NCBI GenBank assembly: GCA_029245245.1 | Contig: JAQWPT010000006.1 | Span: 1 to 37,989 of the forward strand | Length of the DNA stretch: 37,989 nt | Origin: Phycisphaerales bacterium | GTDB taxonomy: Bacteria; Planctomycetota; Phycisphaerae; Phycisphaerales; SM1A02 | Reading direction: 5' to 3' | Shown: in pieces, positions 32,005 to 37,989 of the stretch | Layout of the letters: each line of letters starts with the position of its first letter | How positions within the stretch are numbered: the stretch's first letter is position 1 | Translations under genes and position numbers: made by a program | The notes under the pieces: generated by a model | What the model was told of the DNA's origin: nothing | Seen by the model: only the letters and a program-made list of their open reading frames with translations | Databases searched by the model: none

Positions 32005-34374
32005 CTACGGGCCCTCGACCTGGACAAGGCGAACCGTTGAAACCGGTTCTCCGGGCAGCAGCCCGGTGGCCGCGCCGGTCCGCCACGCTTCATGCAGGTC
32101 TCGATAGTGGCTGGAGAGAAAATGCCCACTCTGACCGCCGGGGGTCTGGAGGATGCCCGCCTGTTCATGACCGGGCCCCACCACGAGCCGGGCACTGGCA
32201 CCGAACCGGGGGTGGGCGACACGCACAGCCGAAGGGTGGCCGGACTGGGGATGCCTCGGCAAGTCGAGTTGCGCACCACCCCATGGCGTCCCCTTGGAGA
32301 ACGGGTGCATGATTTCGCTGCGATTGACCAGTCCCCAGGGGAGGTCCAGTCCGCCACCTTCGCCCTCCTCGGCCGCCATGGTTTCGACGACACTTCGGAA
32401 GAGCACTTCATGTGCCTCGTCCCATGAGTCGAATCGAATCGGGATGCAATCCAGATCCGCCTGGTCGATCAGGCGATGCAGGGCCGTCTGATCGACACGG
32501 ATGGTGTAATCCATGCTGCCGGGGAGCACCCGCTGCAGTACTTCCTCGGTGAGAAGCCTGTCCAGCATCAGCAGAATGCGGAAGCCGACCTGATCGGCCT
32601 CGGCGGTGCCATTCCAACTGGCGATGTGTGCACGGGCGCGACGAATATCGACGTTCTCCTCATCTTCGTCGATGAGGGCAAGGATGCGCTGCTGAAGCGG
32701 GCGAAGGTGCGGCATCGCCGTATCCAACTGCATCGCGGCCAGTTCCTGCTCGTTGAATCGATCCTGCTGGGCAAGGAGGGTCCCGATCCGGGCGGCCCGG
32801 GTCGGTGGCGCCCAGTCACGCCCGAGTTTCCGTGCCGTCTCCAGGGATGCCATGCGGTTGTTGGCGCTGTAGAGCACGCCGGAAGAAGGATCCATGACCC
32901 GCGGACGATCTGCTTCATCCAGCCATCCGTTCCAGTGCTCGCCATCGGTCCAGAACACGGGTGTCAGTCCATCGATGCCGGCGCGGTTCGGGAATCGGCC
33001 CGTGATCGTCCACCCGATGTGCCCCTCCCGGTCCGCAACCAGCGCGTTCTGAGGCGGGCCCGCCCATGCTGCAAGACTGGACAGCGCTTCGTCCGTGGTT
33101 CGCGACCGGGGTACGTCGAGGATCCCCAGGTCCAACCCACCGGGTTCGGTCAATGTCCATTTGCGCACTCTGGGAAACACATCGCTCATGCTTGAGAACA
33201 CCGGTCCCCAGCGTGTCATGCGGATATCAAGATCCTTCGGTTCAGCACGAGAGATTTCGATCGTCTCACGCCCCCAGCCATAGGTCTCGTAAATGGGTGA
33301 CCCGTCTTCGTCCGTCGCCACCTGGTACTGGTTCGGATCGGTCGGATGTTCTTGAATGCGTACGATGTCCTGCGTATCCGCCTCGGTATTCGTGAAGCCC
33401 CAGGCCACGTAGCCGTTGGTACCGATGGCGACGCCCGGCAGCCCCGGAAGGCTCAGCCCGAAGACCCACCAGGCCTCCGAGGGTTGATCATCCATCTCCG
33501 GCCAGGCGGCGGACGAACCCGGCGGCGCGTAGAGGCCGAGCCGGTACCAGGTTGACGGTGCCGTAAGACCAAGGTGGGGATCGTTGGCGAGAATGGCGCC
33601 ACCGTGCGCAGTGCGATCACCGGAAACGACCCACGCATTCGAACCGGGCACCAGTCGTTCCTGGATCGCCGGGCCGCCTCCGACCTCCTCCACGACTCCG
33701 TCGCAGGATGGAATCGCCGGCAGTTCCACCGGCTCCTCCTGCTGCATCGGCTGGTCCTCGGCGTGGACGTCGGGGAAGAGGAACTCCATCAGTTCCCGAG
33801 ATCCGTTCTGGAGCACGAACTCACGATCCAGTTCACTCTGCATCGCCGAACTGCACAACTGGTCGCCCATCGACAACAGGACCAGGATGCTGTCGGCGGG
33901 CGTCCACGGTTTCGGTGTCGTCTGCAGCAACAGGTACTCGGGAGGAGCCGCCTGCAGATCGGAAAGCCCGGCATTGACACCATGTGCATAGGCCTCCAGG
34001 CATGCGAGGTGCTCCGCAGGAAGTTTCGCCAGGACACGGTCGGCCACGCCGCGAAGCATGAACTTCCGCTGGGTGCGATCAACATTCGCCATCGCCGAGC
34101 CCATCAAGGCGGCGAGTTCACCACCGGCGTATCGGCGCATCATGTCCATCTGGAAGAAACGGTGCTGGCCATGCAGAAACCCCTCCCCCTGGCAGAGGCC
34201 GTTCATGGTCCCGGCCACGACCCAGGGTACGCCCTCGGCATCGATGCGAAGCGTCACTTCCGCCTCGACGAGACCTGACACGGCGATCGTCCGGTCACCG
34301 GACGGTGGAACGGACTGGCTGGGCGACTGGACGAGGGCCAGGGTCATCAACGCTGCGGTGGGCACGATCATCAT
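32005..34374 (-). CDS. Penicillin acylase family (Ntn-hydrolase) protein, probably exported
   Basis: A 789-residue protein with an N-terminal signal-like segment (MMIVPTAALMTLALVQS). The alpha part has PWVVAGTMNGLCQGEGFLHGQHRFFQMDMMRRYAGGELA. A variable spacer follows, then the autocatalytic site LVPGSNAWVVSGDRTAHGGAILANDPHLGL with the nucleophile Ser245. Conserved later elements include GVAIGTNGYVAWGFTNTEADTQD and VADREGHIGWTITGRFPNR. The family cuts amide bonds of beta-lactams, acyl-homoserine lactones or other acyl amides. The true substrate is unknown, and quorum-signal hydrolysis and peptide salvage are both possible. The start overlaps the recJ stop (ATGA), so the gene is expressed behind recJ. 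Confidence 0.92.
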   Translation of the reverse strand: MMIVPTAALMTLALVQSPSQSVPPSGDRTIAVSGLVEAEVTLRIDAEGVPWVVAGTMNGLCQGEGFLHGQHRFFQMDMMRRYAGGELAALMGSAMANVDRTQRKFMLRGVADRVLAKLPAEHLACLEAYAHGVNAGLSDLQAAPPEYLLLQTTPKPWTPADSILVLLSMGDQLCSSAMQSELDREFVLQNGSRELMEFLFPDVHAEDQPMQQEEPVELPAIPSCDGVVEEVGGGPAIQERLVPGSNAWVVSGDRTAHGGAILANDPHLGLTAPSTWYRLGLYAPPGSSAAWPEMDDQPSEAWWVFGLSLPGLPGVAIGTNGYVAWGFTNTEADTQDIVRIQEHPTDPNQYQVATDEDGSPIYETYGWGRETIEISRAEPKDLDIRMTRWGPVFSSMSDVFPRVRKWTLTEPGGLDLGILDVPRSRTTDEALSSLAAWAGPPQNALVADREGHIGWTITGRFPNRAGIDGLTPVFWTDGEHWNGWLDEADRPRVMDPSSGVLYSANNRMASLETARKLGRDWAPPTRAARIGTLLAQQDRFNEQELAAMQLDTAMPHLRPLQQRILALIDEDEENVDIRRARAHIASWNGTAEADQVGFRILLMLDRLLTEEVLQRVLPGSMDYTIRVDQTALHRLIDQADLDCIPIRFDSWDEAHEVLFRSVVETMAAEEGEGGGLDLPWGLVNRSEIMHPFSKGTPWGGAQLDLPRHPQSGHPSAVRVAHPRFGASARLVVGPGHEQAGILQTPGGQSGHFLSSHYRDLHEAWRTGAATGLLPGEPVSTVRLVQVEGP

Positions 34375-36128
34375 TGTGTTCTCTTCCCGGCCTCGGTCGC
34401 GAGGTCCAGGATCTCCAGTTCAGCGGTGACGCGATTGCGCCACGAGTTCAGGTTTGCACGGGCCACGATGTCCACCCGCATGCCTTCCGCCAGCGTACCG
34501 GCACGGTCACCCTGCTTCCACCACACGGCGCGGACCGTGCCCGCCCCGCCATCGGCGGCCAGTCGAAGTGACAGGTGCGCGTTGCCGGTGCCCATGGGCT
34601 TGACCTCGGTGATACGCAGGTGCTCGATGCGCAGGCGTGGTCGAGCATTGCCTCGGCCGAAGGGTGCCATCTGTTCAAGTTCGGTGACTGGCCCGGCCTC
34701 GATCTCGGACAACGCCGCATCGGCATCGACCACCAGCCAGGGCACGAGATCCTCGCGGGAGATGGCATTGTTGGCATGGCGGGTCATCGCCTCGGTGAAC
34801 GATTCCAATTCCGATGCATCAAGCGACAGGCCGGCGGCGGCGGCGTGACCACCGTACCCGGCAAGGTGTGCGCGACAGGCCGTCAGTGCATCGTGGATCG
34901 AATAGCCGTCGATCGACCGTGCGGAGCCGCGGCAGTGTCCATCGACCTCCTGCAGCAGGATGGTCGGACGGCCGAAGCGGTCGACAAGCCGGGAACAGAC
35001 GATGCCGAGTACACCGGCATGCCAATCCGGATGCGACAGCACGATGATGCGCCGGTCCGGGCGCGTCATGCCCGCGGCCTCGGCCATCTCCACCGCCTGC
35101 TCGAGCATCTCCCGCTCGGTGCGTTGACGCTGGTCGTTGAGGGTGCACAGTTCTCCGGCGATGCCCTCGGCCACGGCGCGATCGGCCTCGGTCAGCAGCA
35201 GGACCGCGTCACTGGCGTGGCCCATGCGACCAGCCGCGTTGATCCGCGGTGCCAGTCGAAATCCGACACCCTCGGTGTTGATCTTCTCATCCGCGAGACC
35301 GCTGGACTCGATCAGGGCCTGCAGGCCCGGAAGTTTCGTGCTGCGGATGCGGCGCAGGCCCAGCCCCGCCAGCACCCGGTTCTCACCCGTCAGTGGCATC
35401 ACGTCGGCGATCGTGCCCAGCGACACCAGGGACAGGGCATCGGTGAGCACGTGCTGCAGTGCGGCACTGACCCGCTCGGATCCGCACCAGGACCGTGCAA
35501 AGCGGCAGGCCAGTTTGAACGCGACGCCGGCCCCGCAGAGTTCACGATTGGGGTACGCGCTGCCGGGCACACCGGGATGCACGATGGCATGCGCACTGGG
35601 CAGGATGACGTCTCCCTCATCGGAGGCGACTGGCGTGTGGTGGTCGGTAATCACCAGGTCGATGCCCAGTTCACGGGCCAGATCCGCTTCGTCCAGTGCG
35701 GTGATGCCGCAGTCGACCGTGATCACCAGGGTCACGCCTTCGTCGGCGAGTTTACGAAGTGAATCGGCGTTGATCCCGTAGCCTTCCTCGAGGCGATGCG
35801 GGACGTAGGACCGGATCCGAGCCGCGGGGGCGACGGTGCGGACCACGTGCCAGAGAATGGCCGTCGCCGTGATGCCGTCGACGTCGTAGTCCCCGTAGAT
35901 CACGATGGACTCGTCGTTGCGAACGGCCGCCACGAGTCGATCCGCAGCGATGTCCACGCCCGGCAACAGGCCCGGCTCGTGGGTATCGGCCATGCTCAGC
36001 TTGAGAAAGGCCTCCACATCATCGTGGTCGATGATGCCTCGAACGGCCAGGACACGCGACAGCAGCGATTCGCCACCGGGGAACCGGTGCCCATCAGCCA
36101 GTTTCCATCGCCGGGTGAGACCTTCCAT
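34371..36128 (-). CDS. recJ: Single-stranded-DNA-specific exonuclease RecJ
   Basis: About 585 residues, the usual RecJ core length. The DHH phosphoesterase motifs are IVIYGDYDVDGITATAIL, ITVDCGI and LVITDHHTP. The region LCGAGVAFKLACRF, the AAPRINAAGRMGHASDAV-type segment (LAPRINAAGRMGHASDA) and the DHHA1 block SHPDWHAGVLGIVCSRLVDRFGRPTILL follow, then GYGGHAAAAGLSLDASEL. The last part is the OB-fold. RecJ degrades single-stranded DNA 5' to 3' in recombination and mismatch/base-excision repair. I chose the ATG at 36128; a GTG two codons upstream (36134) is equally possible. The stop overlaps the penicillin-acylase-family start. Confidence 0.97.
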   Translation of the reverse strand: MEGLTRRWKLADGHRFPGGESLLSRVLAVRGIIDHDDVEAFLKLSMADTHEPGLLPGVDIAADRLVAAVRNDESIVIYGDYDVDGITATAILWHVVRTVAPAARIRSYVPHRLEEGYGINADSLRKLADEGVTLVITVDCGITALDEADLARELGIDLVITDHHTPVASDEGDVILPSAHAIVHPGVPGSAYPNRELCGAGVAFKLACRFARSWCGSERVSAALQHVLTDALSLVSLGTIADVMPLTGENRVLAGLGLRRIRSTKLPGLQALIESSGLADEKINTEGVGFRLAPRINAAGRMGHASDAVLLLTEADRAVAEGIAGELCTLNDQRQRTEREMLEQAVEMAEAAGMTRPDRRIIVLSHPDWHAGVLGIVCSRLVDRFGRPTILLQEVDGHCRGSARSIDGYSIHDALTACRAHLAGYGGHAAAAGLSLDASELESFTEAMTRHANNAISREDLVPWLVVDADAALSEIEAGPVTELEQMAPFGRGNARPRLRIEHLRITEVKPMGTGNAHLSLRLAADGGAGTVRAVWWKQGDRAGTLAEGMRVDIVARANLNSWRNRVTAELEILDLATEAGKRTQ

Positions 36129-36177
36129 CCCCACAGCCTAGGCACCCCGCGGCGAGCCCGCCAGAGGGGGCGTACCT

Positions 36178-36194
36178 GCCGGGCTTGCCCCGGC
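36178..36194. repeat. Short hairpin between recJ and adk
   Basis: GCCGGG-CTTGC-CCCGGC is a perfect 6-bp stem in the divergent recJ/adk region, with no T-run on either side. Nothing further can be said about it. Confidence 0.3.
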
Positions 36195-36208
36195 TCCCCG
36201 GCAACGCC

Positions 36209-36229
36209 ATACTGGTTCGTCTCCAGTAT
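36209..36229. promoter_or_regulatory. Inverted repeat upstream of adk
   Basis: ATACTGG-N7-CCAGTAT is a perfect 7-7-7 inverted repeat 46 bp before the adk ATG, in the 146-bp divergent recJ/adk region. It could be an operator or a leader hairpin of the adk transcript. Confidence 0.35.
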
Positions 36230-36274
36230 CAACCCCTGCTTTCGGGGGGAATCCACAGGGGTCTTGGAAGCACC

Positions 36275-36892
36275 ATGGAAGCGAAACTCAAGTCCATTCT
36301 CCTCTTCGGCCAGCCCGGCGTCGGCAAGGGCACTCAGGGCGCAATCCTCGGGACCATTCCCGGCTTCTGCCACCTCGCCACCGGTGACATGTTCCGCGGC
36401 CTGGACCGGGAATCGGAACTGGGACGCGAGTTCCTCAAGTACTCCACGAAGGGGCTGCTGGTTCCTGACGAACTGACCTGTCGCCTGTGGCGCCAGTACG
36501 TTCAGGGGCTCATCGACACCAACAAGTATCTGCCTGGATCCCACGCCCTGCTCCTGGACGGCATCCCACGCAGCCCGGTGCAGGCAAAGACCCTCGACGA
36601 GCACATCGAGGTCCTGGCCATCATCCACCTGGTCTGCGAAGACGAAGAGGAACTCATTCAGCGCATGAAGCGCCGAGCCGAGATCCAGAACCGGCCCGAC
36701 GACGCCGACGAGTCGGTGATTCGCCGTCGCTTCGAAGTATTCCATACCGATACATCAAGGGTGCTCGAGCACTACGATCCATCGCTGATCCACACCGTCA
36801 CTGCCACGGGCGCCCCGGGCAAGATTCTGCTGAACATCCTGAATGTCGTCATTCCCGCCATGGAAGGCCACTTCGGCAACCCGCTGGGCTGA
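36275..36892 (+). CDS. adk: Adenylate kinase family nucleoside monophosphate kinase
   Basis: 205 residues from the ATG at 36275 (MEAKLKSILLFGQPGVGKGTQ, P-loop at 12-21). CHLATGDMFRG, the family motif LLLDGIPRSPVQAKTLDEHI and RRRFEVFHTDTSRVLEHY follow. The LID segment between RMKRRAEIQNRP and DDADESVIRRR is short and has no zinc cysteines, so this is a short-LID form. It transfers phosphate between ATP and AMP. The frame extends upstream to 36185, but the added residues cover the inverted repeats and do not resemble the family. It is a few dozen bases upstream of ssrA on the same strand. Confidence 0.88.
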   Translation: MEAKLKSILLFGQPGVGKGTQGAILGTIPGFCHLATGDMFRGLDRESELGREFLKYSTKGLLVPDELTCRLWRQYVQGLIDTNKYLPGSHALLLDGIPRSPVQAKTLDEHIEVLAIIHLVCEDEEELIQRMKRRAEIQNRPDDADESVIRRRFEVFHTDTSRVLEHYDPSLIHTVTATGAPGKILLNILNVVIPAMEGHFGNPLG

Positions 36893-36942
36893 TTCCGCAT
36901 TACGTTTCGCACAATGACCACGGCCCCGTTGTCATCTGCGGG

Positions 36943-36948
36943 TACAAT
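36943..36948 (+). promoter_or_regulatory. -10-like element before ssrA
   Basis: TACAAT (five of six matches to TATAAT) lies 20 bp upstream of the mature tmRNA 5' end, which would leave a 5' leader of about 14 nt for RNase P removal. The -35 region is poor. TTGTCA at 36929 is too close to act with it. Confidence 0.4.
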
Positions 36949-36968
36949 GGTCTGGTTCTTTGACATCT

Positions 36969-37319
36969 GGGGCCGAATGGTTTCGACCGGGCAGGGAAGG
37001 CCTGTCGTTGCATGTCGTGGAGCATCCAGGCCACGTAAAAAGGATGCACACTTTTATCTGCCAACACGCAGTACGCACTCGCGGCCTGATATAGGTCCGC
37101 GACGGGTCACACTCGACGCCCGATAGAGTGTGCCCCGCTGACATCGGGCTGGTTCCAAGGCGCTGACATTCCTCCTTGGAATAAGACAACTGTCTGTCAT
37201 GGCTTCTTCACGTGGTGGGTCACCGAGCGGTGATGAGGCCGAGATTCAACTGGTGACTATGCATGTAGACGCGGCTTGCTGACTGTTTCGGCACGGGGGT
37301 TCGAATCCCCCCGGCTCCA
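36969..37319 (+). ncRNA. ssrA: Transfer-messenger RNA (tmRNA), one-piece form
   Basis: The 5' end GGGGCCGAATGGTTTCGACC and the 3' T-arm/acceptor GGTTCGAATCCCCCCGGCTCC-A are the tmRNA hallmarks; GGGGCCG pairs with CGGCTCC over seven bases (one G-U). GTAAAAAGGATGC precedes the mRNA-like part. The tag frame is GCC AAC ACG CAG TAC GCA CTC GCG GCC TGA (37060-37089), giving ANTQYALAA plus the charged alanine (AANTQYALAA). This is close to the AANDENYALAA type and ends in the protease-recognised ALAA. The tag stop is followed by pseudoknot-forming sequence. The discriminator A is followed by CTT, so CCA is not encoded. tmRNA with SmpB rescues stalled ribosomes; smpB is not in this window. Confidence 0.95.
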
Positions 37320-37324
37320 CTTTC

Positions 37325-37505
37325 GCCGTCCTTTGCGAACGGAACGGGTGTTCGAAGCCCGGAGCGAACCGATGGCTGCGCCTGTCGCCCTCGACGACCC
37401 ATGAAGGGTCGCCCTCGGGCACCAGGCATGGTCCTCGATCCGCTCCGGACTTCTCGGCACCACGCTCCGTTCGCGCAGGACGGCTTTTTCGTTTTTGGTT
37501 TTTGG
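37325..37505 (+). ncRNA. ~160-nt near-continuous hairpin with triple T-tract directly after ssrA
   Basis: The left arm from 37325 (GCCGTCCTTTGCGAACGGA) pairs with the right arm ending 37484 (TCCGTTCGCGCAGGACGGC). Pairing continues inward with few mismatches, for example GAAGCCCGGAGCG (37354-37366) with CGCTCCGGACTTC (37441-37453), GCCTG (37380-37384) with CAGGC (37423-37427), and the apical CGACCC-ATGAA-GGGTCG (37395-37411). The structure is closed by TTTTTCG-TTTTTGG-TTTTTGG (37485-37505). It behaves like an intrinsic terminator whose loop has grown to about 120 nt, or a distinct structured RNA. The pairing is directly visible; function and family are unknown. Confidence 0.6.
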
Positions 37506-37522
37506 ATATTGAGATCCGGGCT

Positions 37523-37639
37523 TCAGGCTACGAGTCCGACTCGGCGTGCGTACGGGTTGCCTGGGCCTCCGGGGTTGCCCTTGACGAACCGCCCCCGCTC
37601 GTCTCTTCCGTTACGCCCGTTTGCTGACGGTAGTTTCAT
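37523..37639 (-). pseudogene. Truncated DUF5681-like remnant
   Basis: A 38-codon frame beginning MKLPSANGRNGRDERGR contains GRFVKGNPGGPGNPYARRVG and then stops (LVA*). The GRF-x-x-GN-x-GGPGNP signature with a following basic 'ARRV' is the N-terminal pattern of DUF5681-type proteins, commonly tied to phage and other mobile DNA and frequent in planctomycetes. Full members continue for well over 100 residues, so this looks like a broken N-terminus. It is on the minus strand between the post-ssrA hairpin and the ankyrin ORF. Family recognition is from memory of the pattern. Confidence 0.5.
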
Positions 37640-37687
37640 GGGTGGTTGTACGGGGCTCGCAGAGGAACTATCCAAGCTCTTCCATGC

Positions 37688-37989
37688 CTAGTTTTCAGTA
37701 GCCCCATGATCTTTGAGTAACTTGATCATGTCACCTGATTCCGCAAGATCTAACGGAGTTTTACCATCCTTGTCTCTTGGCATGATTTTGCAATTAGCCT
37801 TTATCAGTAACTCCGCGATAAATATGCAATCCATATCTGCCGCCCAATGAAGTGGTGTTCTATGCCACTTTGAGCCGGTGGCGGAGACTTTGGCACCTGC
37901 TTCAATAAGAAGTTTAAACTGTTCAGTTACAGTTTTATGAAATCGCTCCATACTGATCTCAGGTTTGGCAGTTTGGTACACCCCGATCA
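37688..37989 (-). CDS. Ankyrin-repeat protein (possibly 5'-truncated by the right edge)
   Basis: At least 97 residues. Ankyrin-type repeats are visible: LLIEAGAKVSATGSKWHRTPLHWAADMDCIFIAELLIKA and NCKIMPRDKDGKTPLDLAESGDMIKLLKDHGA, with the canonical TPLHWAA and GKTPLDLA turns. The frame is open to the right edge; a GTG at 37981 and an ATG at 37951 are possible starts within the window, but more repeats could lie outside. Base composition is distinctly AT-richer than all other genes here, and codons end in A or T far more often, indicating acquisition from elsewhere. Ankyrin proteins mediate protein-protein contacts; no specific partner is indicated. The stop TAG leads into the ssrA-flanking accessory stretch. 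Confidence 0.75.
   Translation of the reverse strand, partial: IGVYQTAKPEISMERFHKTVTEQFKLLIEAGAKVSATGSKWHRTPLHWAADMDCIFIAELLIKANCKIMPRDKDGKTPLDLAESGDMIKLLKDHGATEN

Noticed and set aside
36914-36948. TTGTCA plus TACAAT as a full ssrA promoter
   Set aside because: Only eight bases separate the hexamers; just the -10-like element was kept.
37346-37362. T-arm-like GTTCGAA within the post-ssrA hairpin, considered as a second tRNA-like end or att copy
   Set aside because: The flanking bases do not form a proper five-bp T-stem, and similarity to the tmRNA 3' end stops after a few bases.
37401-37691. 96-codon plus-strand frame after ssrA
   Set aside because: It overlaps the giant hairpin and is antisense to the DUF5681-like frame, which carries a recognisable motif.

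Overview
The window is a GC-rich, densely packed bacterial chromosome segment. It carries a Gram-negative envelope set (LpxK, HldE, a heptosyltransferase-type GT9), an alternative complex III operon, two large prepilin-like proteins of the kind abundant in planctomycetes, an NfeD/FloA cluster and an Hanks-type Ser/Thr kinase. Together these suggest Planctomycetota, most likely a Phycisphaerae relative. This placement is inferred from gene content; no rRNA is present to confirm it.

Left part (1-9.6 kb): actC-actB-actA (minus strand, actC cut by the left edge) encode a quinol-oxidising alternative complex III. The actA upstream region has a credible promoter, a perfect TGTGA-N6-TCACA box and a separate 17-bp palindrome. 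Rightward follow a possible 33-residue lipopeptide and tatD, then a DUF1573 membrane protein (minus) divergent from clpB. clpB has a perfect -24/-12 sigma-54-type promoter in front of it.

Middle (9.6-24 kb): a small lipoprotein; aroDE (fused dehydroquinase/shikimate dehydrogenase) and aroC as a two-gene shikimate operon; a HugZ-like protein; a tightly overlapping minus-strand envelope operon (GT9-maf-lpxK-hldE-GNAT/Eis-like); a divergent tail-anchored Ser/Thr kinase followed by a transaldolase-like enzyme; ridA; and two paralogous prepilin-like genes closed by a strong terminator.

Right part (24-37 kb): NfeD (long), NfeD (short) and FloA form a membrane-microdomain cluster. A DegT/AHBA-type aminotransferase is translationally coupled to a PlsC-type acyltransferase, followed by two coupled DUF21/CBS proteins. 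On the minus strand recJ is coupled to a penicillin-acylase-family hydrolase. An adenylate kinase and the tmRNA gene (ssrA) follow on the plus strand.

Right end (37.3-38.0 kb): directly after ssrA lies a roughly 160-nt near-continuous hairpin ending in three TTTTT(C/G)G repeats, then a truncated DUF5681-like coding remnant, then an AT-richer ankyrin-repeat ORF reaching the window edge. This change of character at the 3' end of a tmRNA gene looks like the border of an accessory or integrated region, although no integrase or att duplication is visible here. The most novel candidates are the giant post-ssrA hairpin, the sigma-54-type clpB promoter, the two tiny ORFs (4937-5038 and 13513-13620) and the regulatory architecture before actA. 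I saw no CRISPR array, no rRNA, no tRNA and no complete insertion sequence.
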